Notes: generated by a model not told the origin, from the letters alone. DNA of 64,000 nt from Amycolatopsis umgeniensis (GCF_014205155.1 NZ_JACHMX010000001.1:4836001-4900000); one strand, 5' to 3'; counted from the first letter of the stretch, positions 1 to 8,673 are shown. Translations and numbers: made by a program.

Positions 1-246
1 GGACTTCTCCAGGCGCTTGAGCAGCGGTGAAAGCGTGCCGGAATCGAGGCTCAGCAAGGTGCCGAGCTCCTTGACCAGCCGCTCGTTCTCTTCCCAGAGT
101 GCGAGCATCACCAGGTACTGCGGATAGGTCAGGCCCAGATCGTCGAGCACCACGCGGTAAAGCGCCGTCACGGCCCGCGATGCCGCGTACAGCCCGAAGC
201 ACAGCTGATCGTCCAAGCACAGCGATCCGGTGTTTTCCGTCGGCAT
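1..246 (-). CDS. ohrR: OhrR-type MarR family peroxide-sensing repressor (3' end cut by window)
   Basis: The visible 82 N-terminal residues begin MPTENTGS and continue with [17 protein letters not shown], the helix that in OhrR proteins carries the peroxide-reactive cysteine (Cys16 of this frame, in QLCF). The next segment, ending [16 protein letters not shown], is the winged-helix recognition region of the MarR family. OhrR proteins repress genes for organic-hydroperoxide defence and let go of DNA when the cysteine is oxidised. The C-terminal dimerisation half lies outside the window. It is divergent from an alpha/beta hydrolase, with a perfect inverted repeat between them. Family call strong; the regulated partner is inferred. 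Confidence 0.85.
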   Translation of the reverse strand, partial: MPTENTGSLCLDDQLCFGLYAASRAVTALYRVVLDDLGLTYPQYLVMLALWEENERLVKELGTLLSLDSGTLSPLLKRLEKS

Positions 247-325
247 CGGTCCTCCTTCTCCCATGGTGCGTCGATCATGCCCCAGTCCGCCACTCGAGTG
301 GGCTAAATCTCGTTGTAGGCATTTA

Positions 326-339
326 AGTTGTGTACAACT
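326..339. promoter_or_regulatory. Inverted repeat, probable OhrR operator
   Basis: AGTTGTGTACAACT is a perfect 6-2-6 inverted repeat in the divergent spacer between the OhrR-type repressor and the hydrolase at 383. Its size, sequence and place match what is expected of a MarR/OhrR binding site, so it may control both genes. Assignment is by position and symmetry only. Confidence 0.6.
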
Positions 340-382
340 AAGTTGCAAGCTACCTTCAGGTCATCGACCCCAGGAGGCAAAA

Positions 383-1330
383 ATGACCGCCAACCCGCAC
401 AAGCTGGTCCTCGAACCGGCCGCCCAGGCCTTCGTCGAGGCCACCGCGACCCCGCCGTTCCTCTTCCAGCTGCCGCCCGAGGAAGGGCGCAAGGCTGTCG
501 ACGAGGTCCAGGGCGGTGACGTCGAATTGCCCGCCGCGGAGGTCGAGACCACGCATGTCGACGGCGTCGAAGTCCGCATCGTCCGCCCGCCGGGCGCCAC
601 CGGCCCGCTGCCCGTGATCGTCTACATCCACGGCGCAGGCTGGGTCTTCGGGAACTTCCACACCCACGAGCGCCTCGTCCGCGAACTCGCCGTCGGCACC
701 GGCGCGGCCGTCGTCTTCCCCGAGTACGACCGTTCGCCGGAGGCGCGCTACCCGGTCGCCCTCGAGCAGAACTACGCCGTGGCGAAGTGGGTCGCCGAAC
801 ACGGCGCCGAAAACGGGCTCGACAGCACGAAAATCGCGATCGCCGGTGACTCCGTCGGCGGGAACATGACCGCCGCGCTCACCCTGCTCGCGAAACAGCG
901 CGGCGACGTCACCTTCCGTCAGCAGGTCCTCTTCTACCCGGTCACCGACGCGAACTTCGACACCGAGTCCTACAAGCAGTTCGCCGAGGGCTACTTCCTC
1001 GCCCTCGAAGGCATGAAGTGGTTCTGGGACCAGTACACGACCGACCCGGCGCAGCGCGCGGAGATCACCGCGTCGCCGCTGCGGGCGAGCCTCGACGAAC
1101 TGGCCGGCCTGCCGCCCGCGCTGGTGATCACCGGAGAGGCCGACGTCCTGCGTGACGAAGGCGAGGCGTACGCCGCGAAGCTGCGTCAGGCCGGAGTGCC
1201 GGTGACGGCCGTGCGATACCAGGGCATCGTCCACGACTTCGTCATGCTCAACACGCTGCGCGAAACCCACGCCGCGGAGGCGGCGATAAAGCAGGCGATC
1301 GAGGCGTTGCGTACCGCTCTCGCGGGGTGA
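383..1330 (+). CDS. Alpha/beta hydrolase, HSL-type esterase/lipase
   Basis: A 315-residue cytoplasmic carboxylesterase of the hormone-sensitive-lipase (alpha/beta hydrolase 3) type. The oxyanion-hole motif appears as IHGAGW, the nucleophile elbow as GDSVGGN, the acid as the Asp of GEADVLRD, and the histidine as IVHDFVML. The start ATG at 383 follows AGGAGG by seven bases; the frame is open further upstream but without a ribosome site. It is divergent from an OhrR-type repressor and shares its operator region, so peroxide-responsive expression is plausible, although the usual OhrR target is the peroxidase Ohr. Substrate unknown. A long perfect hairpin follows the stop codon. Confidence 0.85.
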   Translation: MTANPHKLVLEPAAQAFVEATATPPFLFQLPPEEGRKAVDEVQGGDVELPAAEVETTHVDGVEVRIVRPPGATGPLPVIVYIHGAGWVFGNFHTHERLVRELAVGTGAAVVFPEYDRSPEARYPVALEQNYAVAKWVAEHGAENGLDSTKIAIAGDSVGGNMTAALTLLAKQRGDVTFRQQVLFYPVTDANFDTESYKQFAEGYFLALEGMKWFWDQYTTDPAQRAEITASPLRASLDELAGLPPALVITGEADVLRDEGEAYAAKLRQAGVPVTAVRYQGIVHDFVMLNTLRETHAAEAAIKQAIEALRTALAG

Positions 1331-1347
1331 GTAGCCCAGGACACAGT

Positions 1348-1379
1348 TTGTCCAGGGTGACACGCGTCACCCTGGACAA
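1348..1379. terminator. Perfect 14-bp hairpin after the hydrolase gene
   Basis: Arms TTGTCCAGGGTGAC and GTCACCCTGGACAA are perfectly complementary around a four-base loop, 18 bases after the hydrolase stop. There is no T-run, so it may be a U-less actinomycete terminator; the symmetry would also suit an operator for the esterase gene at 1467. Confidence 0.55.
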
Positions 1380-1466
1380 CACTTCCCGGTGGTCACACGT
1401 CTCTTGATCCAGATGTGGGAAGTGCGGTGCGGGGGCGTGCCGCGGCCGGAGAGGGACACGATCGCC

Positions 1467-2684
1467 ATGGGACTGGGACTGAGTGCCATCCGGCTCGATT
1501 CCACGCTGAACCTCGTCATCGTCGTGGTGCTGACGCTGCTCGCGATCATCGCCGTGCCGTTCCTCTGGGAGCGCTGGCGCCGCAAGGTGCTCGGCCGCAG
1601 CAGCACGATCCTCGTCGCGGTGGTGCTGATCGTGGTCAGCACCGCCATGGGCGGGAACATGATCGGCGGGTTCTTCCCGACGGTCGGCGCCCTGTTCGGG
1701 ACCGGCGTCTACTCGGGGGAGAGCGTCGACGCCGTCGCGGGCCAGAACGGGTCGGACCTCGACAAGCTGCGCGACGCCGGGGCGATGCGGGCCAAGGAGG
1801 GCAAGGGCTCCGTCGTGCACATGACGGTGACCGGCAAGCGCACCGGCCTCACCCGTGACGTCTCGGTCTACTTCCCGCCCCAGTACTACGATCCCGCGTA
1901 CCGGGCGCTCAAATTCCCGGTCATCGAATGGATCCCGAACTACCCGTCCGGTCCGGAAGTGGTCACCGGACCCTACGAACTTCCCGCCAAACTGGACGCG
2001 GCCATCGCGAAACACCTGCTGCCGCCGACCCTGGTGGTCATCCCGGACCCGACGGGGAAGCCGAAGATCGGCCACGACACCGAGTGCATCGACGAGGTCA
2101 ACGGGACAGCCAACGACACATACCTGACCGCCGACATCCGCGACTGGGCGATCGAGAAACTCGGTGCCAACCCGCAGCGGAAGGCCTGGACGATGGCGGG
2201 CTGGTCCTCGGGCGGGTACTGCGCGATGAACCTGGTGACCCGGCATCCGCAGTGGTACGGCCAGGCGGCGAGCGTCAGCGGCTACTACAAGGCTTCGGTG
2301 GACGCGGAGACGGAGAACCTGTTCAAGGGCAGGCAGGACATCATCGACGCGAACACGGTCACGGTGAACATGCAGAAGCATCCGGCGCCGGTCGACATCC
2401 TCGCGATCGCCGGGCAGAAGGAAAACTTCGAGAGCTTCTCGATCGACCAGATGCAGGCGGCCGTCCGCGCGCCCACGACGCTCTCGTCGTGGCGGATCCC
2501 GGACGCCGGGCACAACATGAACACCTTCAAGGCGCAGGTCCCCGACGTGCTGGCGTGGATCGGCGCGCGGACGGTGCCGCCGTGCGCGCCGCAGGACAAG
2601 AAGATCGTCTCCAACGGCGGGGTCACGCCGTGGCCCCTGCCCAACACCGGCGCGAAGGGCGCGCTGGTCGACGTCGTCGAGTAG
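1467..2684 (+). CDS. Membrane-anchored esterase of the antigen 85/EsteraseD family
   Basis: A 405-residue protein with two N-terminal membrane segments (roughly residues 12-30 and 40-60), then an extracytoplasmic alpha/beta-hydrolase domain of the PF00756 type (esterase D, antigen 85 mycolyltransferases). The nucleophile elbow is GWSSGGYCAM, with a later GHNMN histidine near the C-terminus. The arrangement fits actinomycete cell-surface acyltransferases or esterases acting outside the membrane. ATG at 1467 follows GAGAGGGA; a longer open frame upstream has no ribosome site. Substrate unknown; a role in envelope lipid or polysaccharide acylation is inferred only from the family. Confidence 0.75.
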   Translation: MGLGLSAIRLDSTLNLVIVVVLTLLAIIAVPFLWERWRRKVLGRSSTILVAVVLIVVSTAMGGNMIGGFFPTVGALFGTGVYSGESVDAVAGQNGSDLDKLRDAGAMRAKEGKGSVVHMTVTGKRTGLTRDVSVYFPPQYYDPAYRALKFPVIEWIPNYPSGPEVVTGPYELPAKLDAAIAKHLLPPTLVVIPDPTGKPKIGHDTECIDEVNGTANDTYLTADIRDWAIEKLGANPQRKAWTMAGWSSGGYCAMNLVTRHPQWYGQAASVSGYYKASVDAETENLFKGRQDIIDANTVTVNMQKHPAPVDILAIAGQKENFESFSIDQMQAAVRAPTTLSSWRIPDAGHNMNTFKAQVPDVLAWIGARTVPPCAPQDKKIVSNGGVTPWPLPNTGAKGALVDVVE

Positions 2685-3515
2685 CTAGGCGCGATATGCC
2701 CTGGGGTACAAGCGAAGCCGTGCGGGAACTCGGTTCCCTACCGCCCTTACGACCGCGCCCAACCGCTGGAGACGTCGTTCGTCCTCGTCTGTCCATTTGA
2801 GACTCAACCGGTCGCGTAGGGCCGGGGGCAGCAGGCCGATCGCGCACCGGGTCAGCACGTTCCCGCCCGCCGGCCGGACGGGACGCCACAAGGGTTCCGG
2901 CAAGAACCACCACGGCGGCGGGGGAGTGTCCCGCATGGTGATCGAGCCGAGCAGTTCTCGGACCGTGTGGTTGTCCTCGAGCCGGTTCGCGACGACGTCG
3001 TCGAAGTACGTCTCGAATCCTTCGAGGTCCGCGGGCATGTGGTGTTCACGGAGGCCGAGGAGTAGGCCGAGTTGCCGCCACTCCGCGTAGAAGCGGCGTT
3101 TTTCCATGCGGGACAAAGGATGCACGAAGACGTCCTGCATGCGGACGGTCGTCCAGAAGGTCGAGCCGTGCACCCACCAGTAGGCCTCGGGGTTCAGCGC
3201 GTGATAACGCTCGCCGTGATGGTCGACGCCCTTGATGGCCTTGTGCATCTCGCGGAGCCGCTCGGCCTCCACGATCGCTTCCCGGCCGCCGAAAACCTGG
3301 CACAGCAACGAATCGATGGTCCGGTCGAGGCGGCCCCACGGATCTTCGACGTAGTCGGAATGGTCGTGGACACCGGCGCCGATCACCGGATGGGCGACCT
3401 GCAGCAGTAGCGCGGTCCCCGCGCCGAGCAGCAGTCTCCGGTCGCCGACCACTTGCCAGGCAACGGAATCCGGGCCGAGCGGGGTCACGGCGGGCAGGCG
3501 GGATCCGGTGCTCAT
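2685..3515 (-). CDS. Oxygenase MpaB family protein (DUF2236)
   Basis: A 276-residue protein of the MpaB/latex-clearing oxygenase family (PF09995, DUF2236), which includes histidine-rich, probably haem-binding proteins. Visible landmarks are LLLQVAHPVIGAGVHDHSDY near residue 40 and HHGERYHALNPEAYWWVHGS near residue 100, both rich in the conserved histidines. There is no signal peptide. Its stop codon abuts that of the convergent esterase (2684/2685) with no room for a terminator. Substrate in actinomycetes is generally unknown. Confidence 0.8.
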   Translation of the reverse strand: MSTGSRLPAVTPLGPDSVAWQVVGDRRLLLGAGTALLLQVAHPVIGAGVHDHSDYVEDPWGRLDRTIDSLLCQVFGGREAIVEAERLREMHKAIKGVDHHGERYHALNPEAYWWVHGSTFWTTVRMQDVFVHPLSRMEKRRFYAEWRQLGLLLGLREHHMPADLEGFETYFDDVVANRLEDNHTVRELLGSITMRDTPPPPWWFLPEPLWRPVRPAGGNVLTRCAIGLLPPALRDRLSLKWTDEDERRLQRLGAVVRAVGNRVPARLRLYPRAYRA

Positions 3516-3560
3516 GACGACCTCCCGAGAGAGCGGCGTGCGGCCACTGTCCCACCTTGT

Positions 3561-4493
3561 TTACATGTCGTCAATAGCGGGAAGTAGCGCTTTCACCACG
3601 TCAGTCACCCTTTTGCCGCCGCTGGCGTAGGTGGTCGACGTCGGCTGAGAGGTCAGCACGACGACGATGTAGCGGTTGTCCTTCCCGAGGACGCCCGAGC
3701 TGTGCAGGATCCGTGAGCCGCGGCAGCACGCCCAGCCCTGCTTGATCGACCAGGGCAGGGAGCCGACGGCGTCCGGCACGCCGAAATACTGCCGGATCCC
3801 GTCGGAGCCGCTCTCCGTCGCGCCGCTCAACGCCCGCATGATCGTCGTCCGCGTTCCCGCGCTGACCTGGTCCAGCACGTAGCGGTAGATCTTCACGATG
3901 TCCGCGGCGGTGATCCGCGTGTCGCCCCAGCGGCCGGGATCTTCGGGCGGATGGGTGCCGCCGAGGCCGATCTTGAGCGCCCAGCGGGTGACGATGGCGG
4001 GGCCGCCGTACGCGGTCCACAGCCTGCTGGCGATGTCGTCGTCGCTGGCCGAGAGCATCCGCTGCACGCTGCTCGGCGGTGCGCCAGCCTGAAGCGCTTC
4101 GAGCGCGATGAGGAGCTTCACGAGGGACGCCGAGGTGTAGGAACGTTCTGATTTGAGGGAAACCGTGCTCTTCTTGGCCGTGCGGTCGTAGAGGACCACG
4201 CTCACCTGTCCGCCGTCGACGAGTTCCGCGAGGGCCTTCGTGTCGATGTCCGTCGACGGTTTGCCCGGCTCGGCGGACTTCGAAGGTGGGGAAGGCGTCG
4301 GGGCAGGTGATTCGGCGGGCGCCGATTCGACGTCCACGGTCACTTCCGACGCCCCGGACGCCGCGACCGCGATCGCCTCCGAGCCGGGACGCGCCGGTGG
4401 AACCAGCAGCATCGCGATGATGGCTCCCAGGCACAGCCCCACGAGGAGGAAGACTCCGCTCACCTTGCCCACACGAGTTGTTGGCCGATTCAC
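3561..4493 (-). CDS. Membrane-anchored serine hydrolase, class A beta-lactamase-like fold
   Basis: A 310-residue protein with an N-terminal membrane segment (VSGVFLLVGLCLGAIIAMLLV), a low-complexity Pro/Ser linker to about residue 85, and a penicillin-binding-protein-like domain. The SxxK motif is SLVK within SYTSASLVKLLIAL; an SDD motif follows (LSASDDDIASRLW), and KQG takes the place of the usual KTG. Such PF13354 proteins are common in actinobacteria, many without proven beta-lactamase activity. The substitution in the third motif argues against a standard beta-lactamase. It acts outside the membrane. Confidence 0.7.
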   Translation of the reverse strand: MNRPTTRVGKVSGVFLLVGLCLGAIIAMLLVPPARPGSEAIAVAASGASEVTVDVESAPAESPAPTPSPPSKSAEPGKPSTDIDTKALAELVDGGQVSVVLYDRTAKKSTVSLKSERSYTSASLVKLLIALEALQAGAPPSSVQRMLSASDDDIASRLWTAYGGPAIVTRWALKIGLGGTHPPEDPGRWGDTRITAADIVKIYRYVLDQVSAGTRTTIMRALSGATESGSDGIRQYFGVPDAVGSLPWSIKQGWACCRGSRILHSSGVLGKDNRYIVVVLTSQPTSTTYASGGKRVTDVVKALLPAIDDM

Positions 4494-4669
4494 ACTTTCG
4501 TGTTCGCGGTTAGGCCAATCGTGTGGCGTGGATCTCGTTTGACCACGCGTTCCGTGACGTCCCGACCGCGCGGTGTGGCCAGAGCGCGTCTTTCCGGTTT
4601 GTCCGGGAGGCCGCCGGGGTATCTGACCCCCAGCGTGAATTTAGGTGGCCAACTCTGGAAGGCGGAGCA

Positions 4670-5266
4670 ATGGCACGTGTACAACGCCCTCGTATCCGGA
4701 CGGCGGGGCTCCAGCCCGCGCAGGTCCTCGCCGGGCTGGCGAGCCTGGCCTTCCTGGTGTTCGGGATCGTGGGCTTCACCAGGACCGGGTTCGCCGACTT
4801 CGTCGGCCGGAACGACGCGACAGTCCTGGGGTTCTCGGTGAACCCGCTCTACAACCTCGGATTCGTCCTGCTGGGCGCGATCGGTCTGCTGCTGACCTTC
4901 GGCTCGGGCCGGTCCCGGGTCTTCGGTCTCCTGACGTTCGCCGCCTTCGGGGCGTTGTTCGTCTGGGGCCTCATGATCACCGGGACCGTCTCGACGAACC
5001 CGGTCTCACAGGCGGGTAACCCGTTCAACCTCAACGGGCCGGACAACTGGCTGCACCTCGGCCTCGCCGCACTCGGGCTGGTGATCGCGTTCCTGCCCGC
5101 GCGGCACAAGGTGCTGCTGCCGGAGGACGAAGAGGAAACCGTCGTGACGGATCGGGCCGACAGCGCCACGGTCGTCGAACCCGTCGCGGACGGTTCGCGT
5201 CGGCCGAAGCATGAGAAAAGCCCGGCCGTCGCTCGGGAAGAGCGACCGCCGGGCCTCGCCCACTAG
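4670..5266 (+). CDS. DUF4383 four-TM membrane protein
   Basis: A 198-residue membrane protein with four hydrophobic segments: around residues 14-33, 56-75, 82-100 and 124-142. The NPLYNLGFVLLGAIGL and NWLHLGLAALGL segments are typical of DUF4383 proteins. The charged C-terminal tail is cytoplasmic. ATG at 4670 follows GGCGGAG; upstream in-frame starts lack a ribosome site. The last 15 or so codons are also the stem of a strong hairpin, so coding sequence and terminator overlap. Function unknown. Confidence 0.75.
   Translation: MARVQRPRIRTAGLQPAQVLAGLASLAFLVFGIVGFTRTGFADFVGRNDATVLGFSVNPLYNLGFVLLGAIGLLLTFGSGRSRVFGLLTFAAFGALFVWGLMITGTVSTNPVSQAGNPFNLNGPDNWLHLGLAALGLVIAFLPARHKVLLPEDEEETVVTDRADSATVVEPVADGSRRPKHEKSPAVAREERPPGLAH
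5220..5254. terminator. Bidirectional hairpin inside the 3' end of the DUF4383 gene
   Basis: GCCCGGC-C-GTCGCTC pairs with GAGCGAC-C-GCCGGGC around a five-base loop, one C/C mismatch in a 15-bp stem. It lies within the last codons of the DUF4383 gene and just downstream of the convergent lipoprotein gene, so it probably ends both transcripts. Confidence 0.7.
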
Positions 5267-5278
5267 GTCTTCTCGGGC

Positions 5279-6274
5279 TCAGTATCCGTACTCCGAACCA
5301 CCGGACTGGGCGGGAGCGCCTTCCTCCTTCTTGGGGGCGGCGTTCCCGCTTTGGGCCGCCTTGTCCTTGACCGGCGCGGTGCTCTTGCACCCGGCGGGTT
5401 CGATGACGAACCAGGTGCCGCCGACGCCGTGACCGTTCGCTTCGCCGGCTTTGGCGTCCTTGGCGTAGCGGTAGACGGCCCAGCCGCCGACGGTGACCTG
5501 CGTGGTGCCGTCCGCGCGCTTCACCGTGCCGAGCAGCTTCGCATCGATGCCTTCGAGCTGGACGTCACCCTCGGCGAGCACCGGCGGCCAGTTCTTGGCG
5601 CAGTCACCGTTGCAGGTCGGCTGCTTGTTCTTCTTGTCCTTGGTGAACATGTAGAGGGTGAAGCCCTCCTGGTCCACAATGGCCGGTCCGATGCCGTCGA
5701 CGTTGCTCGCGACCAGCTTCGTCGCGCCGTCCGCCTTCTCCTCGGCCGGAGCCTCCTTGGCCGCCTGGCCCGCCTTGCCGCCCTTGGCGTTCGCGGCGTA
5801 CCAAGTACTGCCGACACCCTGCCCCTTCGCCTCACCGGCCTTGGCGTCCTTGGCGTAGCGGTAGAGCGCCCAACCACCGACGGTGACCTGCTTGCGGCCG
5901 TCGGCGCGGGTCAGTTCGCCGACCAGTGCCTGGTCCACGCCTTCGATCTGCACTTCGCCGTCGGCGAGCACCGGCGGCCAGGCCTTCGCGCAGTCACCGT
6001 CGCAATTGGACTTCGGCGGCTTCGCGCTGTCCTTGTCGAAGCGGTACAAGGTGAACCCGCCCTTGTCGACGAGCACCTGACCGAGCTCCCCGGCTTCGGC
6101 CACGGCCACCTTGGTCTCGCCCTTGGCCGCGGGGGCGTTCCCGCCCGCTCCGGCGACCGCCGCGGCGGGTGCGACGGCGGGTGCGGCGGCCTCGGTGCCA
6201 CCGGAGCAGGCCGACAGCAGCACCAGGCCCGCGGCCGCGGCCGCCGCTGCGACGACGAAACGCTTGCGAAGCAT
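5279..6274 (-). CDS. Lipoprotein with two COG4315 secreted repeats
   Basis: A 331-residue exported lipoprotein. The signal peptide MLRKRFVVAAAAAAAGLVLLSAC ends in an LSAC lipobox. Two repeats of the PF03640 type follow, about residues 62-155 and 192-280, each with GFTLYRF/GFTLYMF, a CDGDCAKAWPPVLADG or CNGDCAKNWPPVLAEG segment and a closing VGGWALYRYAKDAKAGE or VGGWAVYRYAKDAKAGE. Ala/Lys-rich linkers flank them. The family is usually a single- or double-repeat surface lipoprotein of unknown function; the paired cysteines suggest a disulfide in each repeat. Family call firm. Confidence 0.85.
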   Translation of the reverse strand: MLRKRFVVAAAAAAAGLVLLSACSGGTEAAAPAVAPAAAVAGAGGNAPAAKGETKVAVAEAGELGQVLVDKGGFTLYRFDKDSAKPPKSNCDGDCAKAWPPVLADGEVQIEGVDQALVGELTRADGRKQVTVGGWALYRYAKDAKAGEAKGQGVGSTWYAANAKGGKAGQAAKEAPAEEKADGATKLVASNVDGIGPAIVDQEGFTLYMFTKDKKNKQPTCNGDCAKNWPPVLAEGDVQLEGIDAKLLGTVKRADGTTQVTVGGWAVYRYAKDAKAGEANGHGVGGTWFVIEPAGCKSTAPVKDKAAQSGNAAPKKEEGAPAQSGGSEYGY

Positions 6275-6356
6275 GGGATTTCTCCTTGTCCGTAGGGGTT
6301 CCGCGGCTTGGCGCGGTGAGCTTGTACCCCCTACACGGGCCCTGTTCGGGACCGGT

Positions 6357-7730
6357 TCAAGAAGTTCCCGGATTTTCTTTCCGCGCTTCCAGCGCGTTGT
6401 CGGTCAGTGCCCCGGCCGAGCCGGTGTAGTTCGCGGGATCCAGCAGGTCGGCGAGGGATTCCGCGGGGAGGACTCCGGTTATCTCCGGCAGGTCGGAAAG
6501 AACCTCGCCGAGGTTCCGGCCCTGCTTCAGTGCGAGCCCGGACGCGCGTCCGAGGACCTCCTTGGCCCGCGCCTTGCCCAGCAGCGGGGCGAGCACCGTC
6601 GAGAGCCGCTCGGAAACGATCTGGCCGTGCGTGAAGTCGAGGTTCTCGCGCGAACGCTCGTCGTTGACGACCAGGCCGCGCGCGAGCTCGGCCGCCGTAT
6701 AAGCGGCGCCGCCGGTCAGGCGCAGGCACTCGCGCAGCAACTGCCACTCGGCGTGCCACGCGCCCGCGGACCGCTCGTCCTCGGAAATCAACGACTGGGT
6801 GACGCCGGTGGCCAGCACCGGGACCTGGAGCGCGGCCGAACGGATCAGCGTCGCCAGCACCGGATTGCGTTTGTGCGGCATCGCGGAGGAACCGCCACGG
6901 CCCTCGCCCGCGGGTTCGGTGACCTCGCCGACCTCGGTACGCGTCAGGAACTGGACGTCGACCGCGATCTTGCCGAGCGCGGCGGCGGTGAAGGCGAGGG
7001 CGGCCGCGAGGTCGGCCGTCGGAGTGCGGAGCGTGTGCCAGGGAAGCGTGGTCTCGGCGAGACCGGTCTCTTCGGCGAAGGCCGACTGAAGCCGTTGCGG
7101 ATAGCCGTCGGGCAGCTCGGCGAGACGCGCGTACTCGGCGTACGCGGCCTGAGTGCCGGCCGCGCCACCGAGCGAGACCGGCAGGACGACACGGCTGAGC
7201 CTGTCGAGCGCGTCGAGCGTCAGCTGGCGCCAGCCCGCCGCCTTGAGCCCGAACGTGGTCGGAACGGCGTGGGCGGTGAGGGTGCGCCCTGCCATGATCG
7301 TGTCGCGATGCGCGCGAGCGAGACCCTCCAGCGCGTCCGCCGTCGCCTCGAGGTCGGCCGCGAGAAGGACCCTCGTCCGCGCGGCGACCAGCATCATCGC
7401 GGTGTCGAAGATGTCCTGACTCGTGGAGCCGCGATGGACGTACTCCGTACCGGCCGCCGCCGTCAGTTCCTTGATCAGCCCCACGACCGGATTCGCCGTC
7501 TCACGCGCCGCCCTCGCCAGCGCGACCACGTCGATCTCGGCCGACGCGGCCGCCTCGGTGATCGCCTCGGCCGCGGCCCGCGGGATCAACCCGGTGCGGG
7601 CCTGCGCCCTGGCGAGCGCGGCCTCCGTATCGAGCAAGGCCCGCACCCAGGCGAGATCACCCGTCGCCGCCTCGGCGGGCGTGCCGGCGCGGACCGGGGA
7701 GAGGAGGCCGGAATCGGGATCGGCGTTCAT
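6357..7730 (-). CDS. pcaB: 3-carboxy-cis,cis-muconate cycloisomerase-type lyase
   Basis: A 457-residue member of the fumarase/aspartase superfamily. The signature loop GSSAMPHKRNPV is intact, and the STSQDIFDTAMML and THGQIVSERL segments match the adenylosuccinate lyase/cycloisomerase group. The length and the LVRALLDTEAALARAQA-like N-terminus fit PcaB, which lactonises 3-carboxy-cis,cis-muconate in the protocatechuate branch of the beta-ketoadipate pathway. No other pca genes are next to it in this window, so the exact substrate is not confirmed by context; a plain adenylosuccinate lyase would be a less likely alternative. Confidence 0.75.
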   Translation of the reverse strand: MNADPDSGLLSPVRAGTPAEAATGDLAWVRALLDTEAALARAQARTGLIPRAAAEAITEAAASAEIDVVALARAARETANPVVGLIKELTAAAGTEYVHRGSTSQDIFDTAMMLVAARTRVLLAADLEATADALEGLARAHRDTIMAGRTLTAHAVPTTFGLKAAGWRQLTLDALDRLSRVVLPVSLGGAAGTQAAYAEYARLAELPDGYPQRLQSAFAEETGLAETTLPWHTLRTPTADLAAALAFTAAALGKIAVDVQFLTRTEVGEVTEPAGEGRGGSSAMPHKRNPVLATLIRSAALQVPVLATGVTQSLISEDERSAGAWHAEWQLLRECLRLTGGAAYTAAELARGLVVNDERSRENLDFTHGQIVSERLSTVLAPLLGKARAKEVLGRASGLALKQGRNLGEVLSDLPEITGVLPAESLADLLDPANYTGSAGALTDNALEARKENPGTS

Positions 7731-7755
7731 CGGCCCAGCATCGCACTACCGGGTC

Positions 7756-8307
7756 TCAGTGGCCTGTCCTCCCGTCGATGCGCTCGCGCAACAGGTCGGC
7801 GTGGCCGTCGTGGCGCGCGTACTCGGCGATGTGATGCGTCAGCAGCCAGCGCAGCGAGAACGGCTCGCCGGTGCCGTGGGTCCGGCCGAAGTCGTCGAGC
7901 GAGGCGGCCGCCACGATCTGCCTCGACCGCGCGCACTCCTCACGCCACGCCGCCCACGCGGCCTCGACGTCACCATCGGTGTCGTCGAAGTCCTGCTCGG
8001 GCCGCTCGTCGGAGTAATAGAGCATCGGGACCTCCTCACCCGCGAACTGGATGCGGAACCACCAGCGCTCGGTCCCGGTGAGGTGTCTGAGCAGCCCGTG
8101 CAGTGACAGGGTCGACGGATCGACCGGCCGCAGCGCCAGCTGCTCCGGCGTCAGACCCTGGCACTTCAGCTCGAAGGTGCGGCGGTGCCAGTCGAGCGTG
8201 GACGTCAGGATCTCGCGCTCGCTCCCCACCCGCGGCGGCTCCGGCCGGTCACCGGACCACTTGGGCGAGTAGTTCTCGTCAGGGATCGTGTCCATGCCCA
8301 CGACCAT
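7756..8307 (-). CDS. DinB family protein (DUF664)
   Basis: A 183-residue four-helix-bundle protein of the DinB/DUF664 superfamily. Histidines in the expected metal-binding places are seen in LHGLLRHLTGTERWWF and in LLTHHIAEYARHDGHADLLRE. Members include mycothiol-dependent thiol transferases, but many have no known activity. The ATG at 8307 has a G-rich stretch 8-12 bases upstream; an alternative ATG lies at 8295, and the longer open frame upstream is not supported. The gene reads away from the tRNA-Lys gene. Confidence 0.8.
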   Translation of the reverse strand: MVVGMDTIPDENYSPKWSGDRPEPPRVGSEREILTSTLDWHRRTFELKCQGLTPEQLALRPVDPSTLSLHGLLRHLTGTERWWFRIQFAGEEVPMLYYSDERPEQDFDDTDGDVEAAWAAWREECARSRQIVAAASLDDFGRTHGTGEPFSLRWLLTHHIAEYARHDGHADLLRERIDGRTGH

Positions 8308-8394
8308 GGCAGACACCCCCGACAATTCCGTGGCGCTCGAGCGGCGGCCCCGCCATCCTGGTGGTCGGCGGCGATCTACTAGACTCGGTCGCAC

Positions 8395-8470
8395 GGGCCG
8401 TTAGCTCAATTGGTAGAGCTGCGGACTTTTAATCCGTAGGTTCTGGGTTCGAGCCCCAGGCGGCCCACCA
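8395..8470 (+). tRNA. tRNA-Lys (anticodon TTT), CCA encoded
   Basis: A complete cloverleaf: acceptor GGGCCGT, D arm TAGCTCAATTGGTAGAGC, anticodon arm GCGGA-CTTTTAA-TCCGT giving TTT, T arm CTGGG-TTCGAGC-CCCAG, and 3' CCA in the DNA. Its last 36 bases before CA are repeated exactly at 14098-14133, which marks it as the attachment site of the integrated element that follows. Confidence 0.97.
8433..8468. repeat. Attachment repeat, left copy (within tRNA-Lys)
   Basis: Thirty-six bases, from the 3' side of the anticodon stem to the base before the CA of CCA, are identical to 14098-14133. This is the usual attachment core for tyrosine integrases that use tRNA 3' ends. Confidence 0.9.
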
Positions 8471-8490
8471 AACGCCCAGGTCCGGGGCCA

Positions 8491-8530
8491 GGGGTAAGTC
8501 GAAGAGCGAGATCACTCCCCGACTTACCCC
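8491..8530 (+). terminator. Hairpin after tRNA-Lys
   Basis: GGGGTAAGTCG pairs with CGACTTACCCC, a perfect 11-bp stem with an 18-base loop, 20 bases after the tRNA. It probably ends the tRNA transcript, or protects the island genes from read-through. Confidence 0.6.
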
Positions 8531-8673
8531 CGGCTTAGCTTCGGACCCTTTACCTCCGGCACCGCCGGGCGGACGAGGTACGCGACCCACGATGTGTCGA
8601 CACACTGGGCGGCGAGCATCGCTCGGGACGACCGGCGCGCGGTGGAGTCGCGACCATGCCCGCGTGCGGCCTG

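Noticed and set aside
3561..4493. Functional class A beta-lactamase
   Set aside because: SxxK is present but the third motif is KQG and the protein has a long anchor; better called a beta-lactamase-like serine hydrolase.
6111..8081. Long plus-strand open frame of 656 codons
   Set aside because: Antisense shadow of the lipoprotein, cycloisomerase and DinB genes, which have clear domains.
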